A stretch of 64,000 nt of DNA from assembly GCF_051106095.1 (NCBI RefSeq), contig NC_135785.1:219157045-219221044 (forward strand), read 5' to 3'. The DNA is from Pogona vitticeps. Its lineage: Eukaryota; Chordata; Lepidosauria; Squamata; Agamidae. The stretch's first letter is position 1; every line of letters starts with the position of its first letter. The notes below the pieces were generated by a model. The model saw nothing but the letters and a program-made list of their open reading frames with translations, was not told where the DNA came from and ran no database searches. Of this stretch, positions 1 through 11,742 are shown in pieces. The position numbers were made by a program, and so were the translations under genes.

Positions 1-386
1 AACAATGTTGTAGTGAAGTACATACCAGTTTTTCTTGGATCTTGGACCACCAAGCTGTTTAAGTGGCAACAGGTATTTCTAGTAGGTATGGCTCATACCC
101 CTCCCCATTTGTGCCTAAAGAAGAGGACACCATTTTGTGTCTTACCTGGAGCGTGCCCTTTTGGACACACTCTGATCTGAGCCTTGCTCAGATCCATAAT
201 GGTATTTGTGTGTTTCTGAGTTTTAGTGAAACCCTGATTCCTCAAAATGGGGAAATGCAAATTATAAGGCCAGGCCATGGACTGAAGGGTGAGGGCAAAA
301 CAGAAAGGCTTTCTGATCAAGGCAGCAGCAGTTGTAGAACTGAATACTCTGCTTTAGTTATATTTTTACCCTTCTTTTTTTTCCAG

Positions 387-430
387 CCACCAGGACAAAA
401 CCCTGAAGAACTGCCTAAGGCAACCAACAG
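387..430 (+). other. Candidate short exon (44 nt), gene unknown
   Basis: A pyrimidine-rich acceptor (ttctttttttttccag) ends at 386 and a strong donor (gtaagg) starts at 431. The 44-nt body is open in one frame (PPGQNPEELPKATN). It could be an upstream untranslated PDZK1 exon, an exon of the next gene, or chance. Confidence 0.2.
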
Positions 431-1025
431 GTAAGGGAGTGAGTAAGGGACTTTAAAGGGGAAATGATCATGCCACCTTTTGGATTCCTTCTTAAAAGGG
501 CAACACAGAGAACCTGCTCTTTTCTACCCTTTCTGTCCTTTCTATTTGTTTCTGCCATTCCCCTTTCTTGAAAGTTGAGGTGCTACAGCCACATTACAAA
601 TATTATTGATTTAACCAATTATTATTGCAGCAAGAACAGCAAAGCAGATTCATTTCTAAGGTAAGGAACACATTCTTACTCTTCATTGCTGACAAGTGAG
701 TGACTTCCTTACGTAGTTTTTCTTTCGCTTTCCCCGCTTCTAACTGCAATGTAAAAATGCTGAATTTAACACAAGAGAACTGTGTGGAATGATGCTCATC
801 CATATTAATGTTCTGAGTTCTTTGTTACACTGCAGTTCCCCCAGAAATGCACAAATGCCCTAATTCATTTCATATTGACACATTTGTTCAAAGACAATGT
901 GCATCTCTGATTCCTAGCGTAGCAACTCCCAGAAATCCTGGCCAGCACAGCTAGCTGTGAAGGCTTCTGGGAGTTTTAGGCCAAGAACATCTGGTGATCC
1001 AGTGGTGAGAACCACGGCTCTAGAG
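431..1025. other. No gene seen
   Basis: Unique-looking AT-rich sequence. Nothing coding or repetitive recognised. Confidence 0.4.
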
Positions 1026-1492
1026 CAATGGTTCCCAATCTACAGGTTCCTAAAGGTAAAGGTAAAGGTTCCCCTTGACAATTTTTGTCCAGTCGTGTTC
1101 GACTCTAGGGGGCGGTGCTCATCCCTGTTTCCAAGCCATAGAGCCGGCGTTTGTCCGAAGACAATCTTCCGTGGTCACATGGCCAGTGCGACTTAGACAC
1201 GGAACGCTGTTACCTTCCCACCGAAGTGGTCCCTATTTATCTACTTGCATTTGCATGCTTTCGAACTGCTAGGTTGGCGGGTGCTGGGACAAGCAACGGG
1301 CGCTCACTCCGTCGCGTGGATTCGATCTTACGACTGCTTGGTCTTCTGACCCTGCAGCACAGGCTTCTGCGGTTTAGCCCGCAGCGCCACCACGTCCTAC
1401 TTGTTCTTATAGTGCAACTGTCATAATTTTTCAATATTAACCATGCTTATGAGAGCCAATAACACCTGAAGAGCCAGGTTTGAGAATCCCTG
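1026..1492. mobile_element. hAT-like MITE interrupted by a Sauria SINE
   Basis: The left end reads caatggttcccaatc and the right end ttgagaatccctgg, inverted copies of the hAT-type end. Flanking 8-mers ctctagag and gtctatag match at 6 of 8 positions, an aged target duplication. The SINE at 1050-1397 sits inside it, so the hAT copy is older. Confidence 0.5.
1050..1397 (-). mobile_element. Sauria-type SINE
   Basis: A tRNA-derived SINE in reverse orientation: it begins on the + strand with the taaaggtaaagg tail and runs to the tRNA-like head (gcgccaccacgtcc), with box-B-like ggattcgatc on the way. It matches three other copies in the window (2631, 40436, 63326). Confidence 0.85.
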
Positions 1493-2615
1493 GTCTATAG
1501 TATTCACGTTTCTATCTGCCCTTCTCAATGTTCTTCATGCATCTGTCCTCACAGGCTGCTGACAAGTAAGATGATAAATCATTTGTGCCACATTTGAACA
1601 ATTATTTCTTTGTCAAACAGTTGCCAAAACCTGCAGCAAGCTATGTTAGGGATTAGAGAGCTTAGTGCTACTGTGTGTGTTTCACATATCCATTGCTTCC
1701 TGGATCACTGCTAATAAAACAAAGACTCCAACCAGTAATCCTGTAGGTAGCTGTCAGCCAAAGGTAAATCACCTTTGGCAGGAGCAACCGAGAGTTGTGC
1801 TAACCTTGCTGACAGTGGCCATCTAGTTTTGTTCTTGAGTCATCAGTTCCCCCTAGTGGCTAATCCCATATATGTTGTATTTTCTAAACACATGTCTGAT
1901 GATCATCAACATCTTACAGGTATTTACACTCAACTGGATGAAGAATTGTTTTTTAATTTGGCACCAGTTTATATCATAGGATTGTGAAACTGACAGTGGC
2001 TGAAATCTGTACGTGCATTCCCTCCCATACTAACAATAATGAGCAATGACAGGAAGGGCATCTCAATTGTGTTCTTCCGTGTTTTTGGTGAAATAAACTT
2101 AAAGAGATACATCATATGTGGTGACTCTGGACAAATGTCACAAGAATTTGTAAATGTGAAGGGTGGATCTTTCTGTGTGTGCATCTGTGTCTATATGAGA
2201 CATTAACATTTCAGCATGTCAGATTAACACATTCATTTGTATATTTATTCCATTTATTTCTACATCATTCTACCATGCGTGTGTGGTGTGTTCTTAATCT
2301 TCACCAATATTGTATGGAAATATGGATTTTGGAACATATTTCCCAAAAACATATGTATTTATAAATAAATGGTATACCAAAATGCACATTCTTAACTCAT
2401 GTTGAAGTAAAAAACAAAGGCTTGCCATTCAGAGTTGTGCAAAATCCAAAGGATGGTTAGGATCCAGTGTGTTCATTCAATTGGGAGGTGCAGATTGAAT
2501 CTGCAAATGTCAGAGGTCAGGGAGGTCTACAGGGATATGGCATTTAAATAAGGTAATACATTATTTTCTTTGGGTATTAAAGAAAGATTTTGGCTTAAAT
2601 TTGAAATCACTAAGG
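1493..2615. other. Unique-looking sequence, no gene seen
   Basis: AT-rich, with short open frames only. No splice-bounded conserved exon or repeat recognised. Confidence 0.4.
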
Positions 2616-2630
2616 CTAATGTGGTGATGG

Positions 2631-2971
2631 GGACATGGCGGCACTGCGGGTTAAACAACAGAAGCCTCTGTGCTGCAAGGTCAGAAGACCAGCAGTCGTA
2701 AGATCGAATCCACATGCTGGAGTGAGCTCCCATCCCTTGTCCCACCTCCTGCCAACCTAGCAGTTCGAAAGCATGTAAAAATGTGAGTAGATAAATAGGT
2801 ACCACCTCAGTGGGAAGGTAACAATGTTCCATGTCTAGTTGTGCTGGCCACGCGACCATGGAAACTGTCTTCGGACAAACGCTGGCTCTATGGCTTGGAA
2901 ATGGGGATGAGCACCGCCCCCTAGAATCAGACACAACTGGACTAAATGTCAAGGGGAACCTTTACCTTTAC
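2631..2971 (+). mobile_element. Sauria-type SINE with target-site duplication
   Basis: Forward copy: tRNA-like head (tggcggcactgcgggttaaa), box B (agatcgaatcc), and a tail tttacctttac. Flanked by ctaatgtggtgatgg (2616-2630) and ctaatgtgatgatgg (2972-2986), a 15-bp duplication with one difference. Confidence 0.88.
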
Positions 2972-3044
2972 CTAATGTGATGATGGACCTCTAAGTACAA
3001 AAGATAGAGAAAGACACATTCTTGTTAAATAATGATAGCATTTC

Positions 3045-3262
3045 ATCAGGTCAATTGCGATTTATGGCAATCCTTTCCAGAGTTTTCTAGGTATAGAGTA
3101 CTCACAGGAACCGTTTAACCACTCTCTTCTTTTGGGGAAGCTCTGGAACTGTGCAGATCCCTCTCTGTGCTTCTCTCAAGAAGCTCAAAGGGGAAACAGA
3201 CTTCTGCCCTCTGGCTCCACAGCCAAGTACCCAACTCACTGAGCTATCCAGCCAGTTATCTT
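3045..3262 (-). mobile_element. tRNA-derived SINE, degraded
   Basis: Read on the minus strand it starts with a tRNA-like head (ggatagctcagtgagttggg, then ttggctgtggagcc) and ends with the ctagaaaactctggaaaggatt segment found in related copies. Same family as 7672-7912. Confidence 0.6.
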
Positions 3263-3925
3263 TCCAGTCTCATGACAATAGTAAGACCTGCCCATGCCAT
3301 TTTGCTGCAAAACGCAAAGCAGAATATGATGCCTCACCCAAACACCTACCCAGGCCAAAGTTGTTAAGTTGTTTCGGTGCATGATGCAGAAAATCCCACA
3401 AGTATCTTCCTTTCTATAGCAGCAACACTACAAGTAAAATAATTACAAATATGCTGCCACTTCATGACACCCAACTGGCTGAGCTTCAGTCTGCTTAACG
3501 ATACAGCCAACCCTGGATAAAATCCAAGTGCAGTGACCACAGATATTCAATAGGCATTTTATAGACAACATAATGTGATCTGCTGAGATGTTTGGAAGCC
3601 AAGTACAGCAGGTTCCCTCCATTGTTCAAGCATCCATCAAAACAGAGCATATTAATTTCCCCCAAACAGTTTGGGACAGCAGGTATTTGTCTATTTGATC
3701 TCCTTTAGGAAGGTCCAAAAAGAGATCCCTCAGCTAATCCTCCCTTGTCAGTCATCTAAGAAGACCCATAAGTGGCCTGTCACTAAGTATTATCATGTAT
3801 CCTTTTTTTCTAACTTGGAAGGGAGACTTCACGTTGTTTGCGTGTCCAAAACACCAACTGCCACACACAAGAAAGAGGTTTCTGGATTCTGGAGCCAGCA
3901 GGGATGGGGGATACCTGTAGTTTGC
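3263..3925. other. No gene seen
   Basis: Unique-looking sequence; nothing recognised. Confidence 0.35.
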
Positions 3926-3990
3926 TAAATGCTTGATAGCTCAGTGGCTTCAGTCTCTGGGCTGGGAGTTCAATTTGTTGTAATATTCAG
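3926..3990 (+). mobile_element. tRNA-SINE head fragment
   Basis: Contains tagctcagtgg (A-box-like) and gagttcaattt (B-box-like) at tRNA spacing, without a recognisable tail. Confidence 0.4.
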
Positions 3991-4333
3991 TATGTAACAT
4001 GTCTTTCTCTTTAATGGATAACCTTGAAAGGAACCTCATGTGTTCCCTGTAATCAATTAGCCTTATAAATGTAGTTTGTTTCACCCTGGGATGGTGTGAA
4101 GCTACGAGCAAGGCAGAACCTTTTGCGTTTGTCTCTTATCAGTATTACCTTGACTGCTGTTGCTTATTTTGCTCAATTATATGGTATGTAATATGTTTTA
4201 GATGTTATGTTTATTTAATAGGCATTCCTGTATATCTTTTCCCTAAGACACTAAGATAAAGTGTGTTTTGAAACAACTTATCTTGGTGTCTCGGCAACCT
4301 CCTTTAATGTATATTTTTTCAACACAATTTCCC

Positions 4334-4405
4334 CACTGTGCCTCCTTGAGTGGGGCTGGACTTGATGATCCATAGGGTCCCTTCCAGCTCTGCAGTTCAA
4401 AGGTC
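4334..4405 (+). mobile_element. CR1 LINE 3' fragment
   Basis: gggctggacttgatgatcc, followed by tagggtcccttccagctctg, is the signature near the CR1 3' end. Short and degraded. Confidence 0.55.
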
Positions 4406-4744
4406 CCAGTGAAGAAAGGGAGTAGCAAATATGTAAGCCCTATGAACTGATGAGTTTTGTCCAGTGGGATGTTCTTCTTGTTTTGCCACATGTTCCCACT
4501 TTGTGACTAGACTGGAAGCATTTCATCCCCAATACTTTGTGGTAAGATACCCTCTTCCCTGCCACCGCCACCCTTGCTCTTGTGAGTGTGATCCTCATCC
4601 CTGGGGTCTACGGACTAGTGGATCAATTGACTGCACCATACGGCAGCCTCAGTGTGTGCCTGACTCACACAAGACCAACAAGTACACAGAATTTTAACAA
4701 AAACAAAAAAACAGGAAAGCTGTTAAGCCAAAATAAGACAAAAA

Positions 4745-4870
4745 TAAAGAAGACAACATTATTGTGGCACCTTAAATACTAACTGCTATATTCTGATGTG
4801 AGTTTTCATGGATCAAGTCCACTTCCTCAGACAGGAAGTCCTTTGTGTCTCTGTTATCTAAACATTGGTC
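4745..4870. mobile_element. Old amniote retroelement tail ('ccacttcctcagac' type)
   Basis: Carries ttgtggcaccttaaatacta and ccacttcctcagac. A second relative lies at 7905-7990 (ccacttcttcagac). Family not assigned. Confidence 0.35.
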
Positions 4871-5344
4871 TCTTCATCCAGCTGACAGAGCGATCTCTGC
4901 AACTGGCTTGCTATAACTTTTGTACTGGGGAGCTTATTTTAACTGTTCTGATTCATTGTTGGTGAGATATTTTTAAGGCAGTGCACATTTGTTACACACT
5001 GAAAAGGAGAGACACCTCCATTGTGAAAACAAAATGAGAGGCCAAGGGCTCAATAAAGCCAACATAGCACCGCTGGGTTTAATAACATATATTTCACCTT
5101 GGGATGACTTTTTAAAAAAGAAGAACATTTTCTGTCTTCAACCTCAAATTTTACGAATTAATGACTCAGTTTTCAGGGAATGCTTTCATCCTAGATGGAT
5201 TTTGTTGTTACTATGTGCCTTTAAAAAAAAAGTCACTCTCAACTTACTATATGGCAACTGTATAATTCAATGACATCCCAAATGTTCTGTCATTAATAGC
5301 CCTGCTCAGGTCTTGCAAACCAAAAGCTGTGGCTTCCTTTACTA

Positions 5345-5575
5345 AGTCAATTCATCACATGTTGCCTCTTCCTCCTTTCCTACAGCCTTCTACCTTTCCT
5401 AGCATTATTGTCCTTTCCAGTGAGTCTTGTCTTATGCTACATCCAAAGTACAATAGGGCACGTTTAATTATTTTAGCTTCCACTGAGAATTCAGGATTGA
5501 TTTGAACTAGAACCCACTTACTTTTCTTTTTGGCAATTGAGAGTATCCATAGAATTCTTCTCTGACACCACATTT
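5345..5575 (-). mobile_element. Degraded RTE-clade LINE 3' coding fragment
   Basis: The minus strand encodes INPEFSVEAK and DSLERTIMLGKVEG, matching the C-terminal end of BovB-type RTE proteins (INPECSLEGQ, DSLEKT). Related fragments lie at 43240-43530 and 58560-58860. Confidence 0.6.
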
Positions 5576-7440
5576 GAAATGAATCATTTTTTTTTTTTTG
5601 CTGTCAGCCTTCTTCATTGTCCAGCTTTTACTTTCAAACATAGCAACGAGGAATACCATAATATGCATGTATGACATTTCTTTTGGTTTCCAGCAACACT
5701 GACATGCTTAAGATTTTTTTTTCTAGTTCCTTCATAACAGCCCTGCGGTCTACCATGAGCAGTTACAAAGGGCTATAATTTTCTAAAAAGTCTCACAGAA
5801 TGATGAATAGAACCTGGAATTACAATGTAGTAGCAATATCAGCAACATCTTATTTGCTACTGTTCAAAGAAAAGCAAAACAATTGTTTTGAGGGTTTTTT
5901 AGAAACTGGAAAGTGAATAGTTCCTTTAAACCTGCTTTTCAGGGCTCAATACTATAATTATCACTTCGTAAAAGTAACTTCCCAAGCTGTGCATTAATCA
6001 TGTTTGGCTTTTGTTTTCTTCTTTTCTTAACAACATCTGTAGCAAGAGGAAAATAACACCTTCTACAAAGAAAGATCTGCAGCAAACATTAAAAAAAATT
6101 AAAGAAAGTAGAAAATTGTGAGCACTGCTTTGACCTATCCTATCAAAACCTACACAAGTGAGTCATTCGTCCATTTCACATTCATACACAAACACACAGA
6201 GAGAGACCTAAGTATAATGAAGATTCAATGTAGTAATATAAAGAGTAATAATATTCTGGAATGTACATCTAATGAGCAATGTACCACCCTCCCCTTGTCA
6301 TGGCAGGACATGAAACAGCTGCTCTGTCAGCTGAATGGAAAATTGATTCGAGTGAGAGGGACTGGAGGCCTAGCCCAGGGCTGAGCCATGGGAGTTTCCA
6401 GAAGAGGCTGTGGCTTTCCTTGGGGTTTCTAATACAAAATTCTTTCAGCTTGTTCACTTCCTTCTTTTGTCACAGTAAGTGCTGCCAAGCATTTTTCTTC
6501 AAATTTCACCATTTTAGCCTCCAAAACCCTAGAGCCAACTAAACTGATCTAGGCATGACTAGGGATTTCTTGAACGGCACTGTACCAGAACTGACTCAGT
6601 GTCCCTGTTCAGGAGTACCTTTCCACAAAGCTGATACACAACCTTACATATAACCAAGTATATAACATTTCTAAACGAACTAAATGCAATCATTGTGATT
6701 GTTTGCTTTGAGAGGAAAAAGCACAACAGACACTATATTTGAAACAACTAAGCATTATAATACCTAAAGCCAAGTTTTTTTGTGAGGTGCATATATATTA
6801 GCGTACAGCCTTTTTCTCTAAAAACCATGGGAGTACCTGAGGAAATTCTGGAGTATAAAATAACCATTTACTCTGGCAAGAAAAATTAAAGATTAACCTT
6901 TTCTCCTGCCAGATAGTGCGTAACTGAAGCAGACACAATAGATCACTGACTTTTGAGACATTTTAGCTGGAATGGTAATTTTGTTCACAAAGTTCACACC
7001 CAAAAAGAGAACAGCAGAATTAAAACACCAATCCAAGCCATACCATTGATTGCTCCTGTAAGAGTGTATTACAAAAGTGCATAGCTGCAATGAGCCGGGA
7101 ATGTAAGCAATAATAATGTGGATTTACTTCATACAATTCATTTCCTTTTATTTTTGTTTAGAGATGAGAGCACCTGATTATGTTTCACCAGGGTTTTTTG
7201 GTGGGTGGGGGAACAATATTACAACCATTCATAAGCATATTTCCAATTCCAAGGTGGTTGGGAGATTTATTCCAAGGTATTTTTTCACAAATATTAGAAC
7301 ATTATAAAGTTCAATCCGGTGACTTCCAGAAGACAAGCAAATAGATATATTGATGATACTTTCTGCAGTATGCAGTAGTATATAAATAAAACATACTGTT
7401 AGTTACTTTTATATGGCTCCTGTTGAACCATGAAACTCAC
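5576..7440. other. Unique-looking sequence, no gene seen
   Basis: AT-rich. Short open frames show no recognisable domain. Confidence 0.4.
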
Positions 7441-7582
7441 TGAGTGACCTTTGGTCAGTTACTCTCTGTGCCTGATCCATCTCAAAAGGTTGTTGTAAGG
7501 ATCAATGGGGGAGAGGAGAGCCACCTTGAGCTCATTGGGAGAACTGTAAGTTTAAAAGATAGCTAATAAATAAATATATGGT
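7441..7582 (+). mobile_element. Possible old MIR-like/CORE SINE remnant
   Basis: tgagtgacctttggtcagtt, ggttgttgtaagg and ccttgagctc in order, ending in taataaataaata. Family assignment is tentative. Confidence 0.3.
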
Positions 7583-7671
7583 TTCATAGTCTATGGTCAG
7601 TCAAGTCTATTGGGAAAATTAAAGGAGAAAAGGGACAGAGACCAAAAAAACCAAAATAGTATGGCAGTTCA

Positions 7672-7912
7672 GCTGGCTAGATACAGTAGCTCAGTGGTTT
7701 AGGTATCTGGTTGTGGAGCCCTATGTTGGGAGTATGGTTACTCTGTGAAGAAAAGTCAGCCTGTGTGGCCCTGGGCAAGCTGCACCATGTCAGGGTGCCC
7801 CTGGACAAAGGGAATGGCAAACCACTTCTGAGTATTCTCTACCTGGAAAATTCTCAGAAGGGTCACCATAACTCAGAATTGACTTGATGGTACATGATTA
7901 TTAAGAACTAAC
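7672..7912 (+). mobile_element. tRNA-derived SINE with RTE-like tail
   Basis: Head gtagctcagtggtttaggta, then ttgtggagcc; the body includes gaatggcaaaccacttctga; the tail ggtcaccataactcagaatt continues into gacttgatggtacatgatt. The tail resembles the end of the RTE fragment at 58560-58606 (minus strand). Confidence 0.65.
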
Positions 7913-8136
7913 ATTTATTTCAGTGTCAGCTTTTGTTGATCACAATCCACTTCTTCAGACACTATAGATTTTGAGTCATGAAAGCTTATGTCAAACTGCC
8001 ACAATATTTTTCCTTTTTTTCCTACTTTAGATTTGCCAGTAGGCTATGACAGAAAATCACAGCTACTTCTTTGGAAATGCCAGCCAAACTGTGTCTCTGC
8101 TACCATTGTGGATCCATACAGCACTCAGATCTTTCT

Positions 8137-8206
8137 CATTCATTCATTCATTCATTCATTCATTCATTCATTCATTCATTCATTCATTCATTCATTCATT
8201 CATTCA
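8137..8206. repeat. (CATT)n microsatellite
   Basis: About 17 uninterrupted copies of the 4-bp unit. The Ser-His-Phe-Ile type open frames over it are artefacts. Confidence 0.95.
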
Positions 8207-8385
8207 CTTTACTTGCATACCATGCTGGTTAGTGCTGGGCACTACTCTGGATGGTTTACATCCACAGTAACAAAAACATAAAATAAATCACAAATAATAC
8301 CTTAAAAAAATAAACCACACATATACACTAACACAACAGCAATCATTCAATAAATTAAAATTATTTCCTGTTGTTGTTGATATCT

Positions 8386-8665
8386 GTGGCGTCTGCCCAG
8401 GTCACGAATATTCATATGCTATCTGCATAGACCAATGGGAGTGCTGGAGGGGTGGAATCATGAGATATAAGTGACTCAGCAGAAGGAGGGGAATTTTCAG
8501 ATAGAGAGATATGGAATTTTGAGTTAGGAAGATGGAGAGTTTTGGGTGGGAGAGTGGTGATTGAGAGTGGATAAAGGAGAATGTTTGTTTAAGAGTTAAC
8601 AATATTGCTTGTTCTGTCAACACCTGTATCAATAAACAATTTCTATTTGGTTCTTTTAAAATGAC
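8386..8665 (+). mobile_element. Possible solo LTR fossil
   Basis: Promoter-like parts appear in LTR order: ccaatggg near 8432, gatataag near 8463, and caataaac near 8631. No coding part or clear flanking duplication is seen, so the family and exact ends are unknown. If real, it is an old broken remnant. Confidence 0.25.
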
Positions 8666-9039
8666 ATATGGCCTGGACCTCTATCATTAATAATAGGTAA
8701 CGCTGATGTAATCAACTGGTGACAGCTGAGGGGCACATAGCATGAACTCTTTGGTTGGTGAAACAAACAGGGTCCATGTGGTGATTGTGACAATATTGTT
8801 CTTTTTTTTTTTCACTCAGCCACACGGAACACTTAAATTTAGATATAATGCCGCGTTCAAAACTACACACACACACCCAAACTTGCCAGATACAATCATT
8901 GCTATTAGTAGTCACAACCACTTCTACCAGAGCCCAGGAAAGTTAGTTTTCTGGACAGACAGCTTCCAGAATCCTCCAGTCAACATGGCCAGTTGCTATG
9001 GTGGCTGGTACTGTATATCCTAGGAGTAGTCTTCCAGAG

Positions 9040-9238
9040 CTGTCATCTTTAGCTTATCTTGTGCCATCAAGTTGTATATGACTTATAGAGGCTCTGATCA
9101 GACTTTGATGGTGAGACATTTAAGGAGTGCTTTTACCAGTTCTCCACTCCCCCAGTGAGTTTCCATGGCTGAGCAGGGACTCGAACCCTGTTCTTCAGAG
9201 TTCTAATCCATCACTCTATCCACTACACCACACTGGGT
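9040..9238 (-). mobile_element. tRNA-derived SINE
   Basis: Read on the minus strand: gtgtggtgtagtggataga, then gggttcgagtccctgctcag (box B), then gtttccatggctgag reversed. Close relative of the copy at 14328-14522. Confidence 0.7.
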
Positions 9239-10035
9239 ACCTATGCTGGATGTGTAATTTAAATATAACAAAATCACCTGGGTTGCTGAATGTTCTGTAT
9301 TTTTAACAAGGAACTATTGGTTAAATCTCATTGTTTATCCCAACTGTATATCTCAACACATATACTGTATACATTCCATTGATTCAATTGGCCTACTTTA
9401 GCTGTGATTAACAATTAAATATAGCTTTATTATCCCCACAGTGATTTCTCCTACCTGGAACTCTGTCAGCTCAAATAAAAAAGTCATTTAAGCAGCAGTA
9501 TTCCCTGCGCTTCTCAAAAAGGACCTCAAATAAATGTCTCATCTTTGTTTAAAAGCAGGTGGCTGTGATGTCCGTCCAGCTTTGTTAGACACATGTGGTC
9601 TACAGTCCTTATTATCCTTAAATGTCATGTCATATTTAAAGGTGGAACGAAGTCATAAGTCGATGTCTCAAAATACCAAAAGTCTATTAGTTGGTTAAAT
9701 GTCAGCCTTCATCTCCCTTTCATCATTAATAGGGGACCCAAGCATGTACTCTCCATCCATTTCCTCCTCCAAGCCAACAGAAAGTTATTACTTGTCCAAA
9801 ACTGTGCAGAATTTACATGGTTAACTTGTGATTATGGCTTTTACTATTTAAGAAAAATCAGTATAAAAATGTGGGTAGAGATACCACAGAAATGTCTAGG
9901 GAATAGAAATAGAAATAGACATGGTATTAAGAAGTCCTATCACAGACTTTGCATAAATAATCATTCATTGCTCAAGCATTTTTAATATCCTAAGAGAATA
10001 CAACTGGGCATTTTACATCCTTTTTTGACCATGTC
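9239..10035. other. Unique-looking sequence, no gene seen
   Basis: AT-rich; nothing recognised. Confidence 0.4.
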
Positions 10036-10580
10036 TTACTTTTGAGCCAGAAAAGGATCTATAAATCTAAGAAGAACTTTTTCCTATTGGTATGTTGATA
10101 AAAAGCAGTCTTGGGCCCTGGATACTTGAAGGACCTCCTCCTTCCATATGAGCCTACCCGGCTATTAAGATCTAGCCAGGGGGCCCTTTTGAAAGAGCCA
10201 TCCCTCAAGGAGGTAAGAGGGATGGCTTGTAGACAAAGGGCCTTCTCGGCAGCTGCCCCCAGACTATGGAACGCCCTCCCAATTGAAATTCGCCTGGCGC
10301 CGACACTGATGATATTTCGGTGCCAGGTCAAAACCTTCCTGTTCCAGAAGGCTTTTAATTGAAATAACATTAACTGTGGGTCTTGATGATGGCAATTTAA
10401 ATTTTAATTTGTATTTTAATCGTATTTTAATCATTTTATATTTTATTGTGTTGAATTTTAATTGTTGTAGGCCGCCCAGAGACCTTTGGGTAGAGTGGGC
10501 GGCATATAAATTAAATAAATAAATAAATTAATAAATTAATAAATTAATAAATTAATAAATTAATAAATTAATAAATAAAT
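10036..10580 (+). mobile_element. L2-like LINE 3' end with microsatellite tail
   Basis: Encodes LKDLLLPYEPTRLLRSSQGA, RAFSAAAPRLWNALPIEIRL and VKTFLFQKAF, the last part of the ORF2 protein of squamate L2 elements. Then ggccgcccagagac and a tail of (attaataa)n to about 10580. 5' truncated, as is usual for LINE copies. Confidence 0.8.
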
Positions 10581-10756
10581 TGTTTTATATGAATTCATTC
10601 AATACTTCTAAATCTCCTTCATCCCAAAAGAAGTGCATTGCCCTTAGGCTTAAAGTGGTCATTCGCTGATTGCATCTTGAAACTTAACAGCCAAGTCTAA
10701 TTACAGTATATCACAGAAGTGAGTACACTCCCTCACATTTCATAAATATTTTAGTA

Positions 10757-11150
10757 CAGTGGTGCCTCGCTTAGCGATGTTAATCCGTGCAGTAAAAATC
10801 GCTGCTAAGCGATTTCATCACTAAGCGATATTAAAAAGCCCATAGAAATGCATTAAAACCTGATTAATGTGTTCCTATGGGCTAAAAACTAACCTTAAAT
10901 CGAAGATCCTCCATAGGGGCGGCCATTTTCAGTGCCTCTAAAGCGAGGCAAAACAGTGGGAGGCCATTTTGAAACCACTGATCAGCTGGCCGAAAATGGG
11001 GGCTTTGCGATGATCGCTTCCCTGCGATCATCGCAAAGCAAAAATTCCCCATAGGGACCATCGCAAAGCGATCGCTCTTGCGATGGCAAAAAGTCCATCA
11101 CAAAGCGATTTCATCACTATACGGAGCGATAGCTATGCGTGGCACCACTG
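10757..11150. mobile_element. Tigger/pogo-like MITE (copy A)
   Basis: Ends cagtggtgcctcgcttagcg and gcgtggcaccactg, flanked on both sides by TA. Internal gcgatcat-type inverted motifs repeat. No transposase is encoded. Confidence 0.8.
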
Positions 11151-11625
11151 TATATCTTTTCATGTGACAACATTGAAGAAATTACACTTGGCTACAATGT
11201 AAAGCAGTGAATGTAATAACAGTGTAAACATGCTGTCCCCTCAGAATAATGCAACAGCCATTAATGTCTAAACCACTGGCAACAAAAGTGAGTACACCCC
11301 CAAGTGACAATGTCCAAATTGGGCAGGACTTTAGGCAGGACTAAAAATTGATTTTGCATGCAATAACAGTGTGTCAGTTCAGGTGTTGCAGCAGTGAAAT
11401 GGGAATTACATCCACATAGCTCTTTCTATGCTACTGGGTTAAGAAAAGAGGTTGGAAACATTACTTCTTTTAGATTAAAACTCACAGAGACTCCTAGCTA
11501 TCATGGTAGTGGGTGTCTGAGGACTTTAGTAGGGGGGAAAAAGGAATGTTTTCAACCTTTAATGTGCCCACTGTGAATCACACTATAATTATATCAAATC
11601 CCCAGTTGAGCATAATGGAGAGGGG

Positions 11626-11742
<117 letters not shown>

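Noticed and set aside
7672-7912. tRNA genes at SINE heads (also 2631, 9040, 14328, 43941)
   Set aside because: A and B boxes are present, but there is no cloverleaf with an anticodon stem, and SINE bodies and tails follow.
7988-8281. Ser-Phe-Ile-His repeat open frames
   Set aside because: Translation of the CATT microsatellite.
10059-10370. RAFSAAAPRLWNALP protein as a gene
   Set aside because: It is the C-terminal part of an L2-like LINE, followed by its UTR and microsatellite tail.
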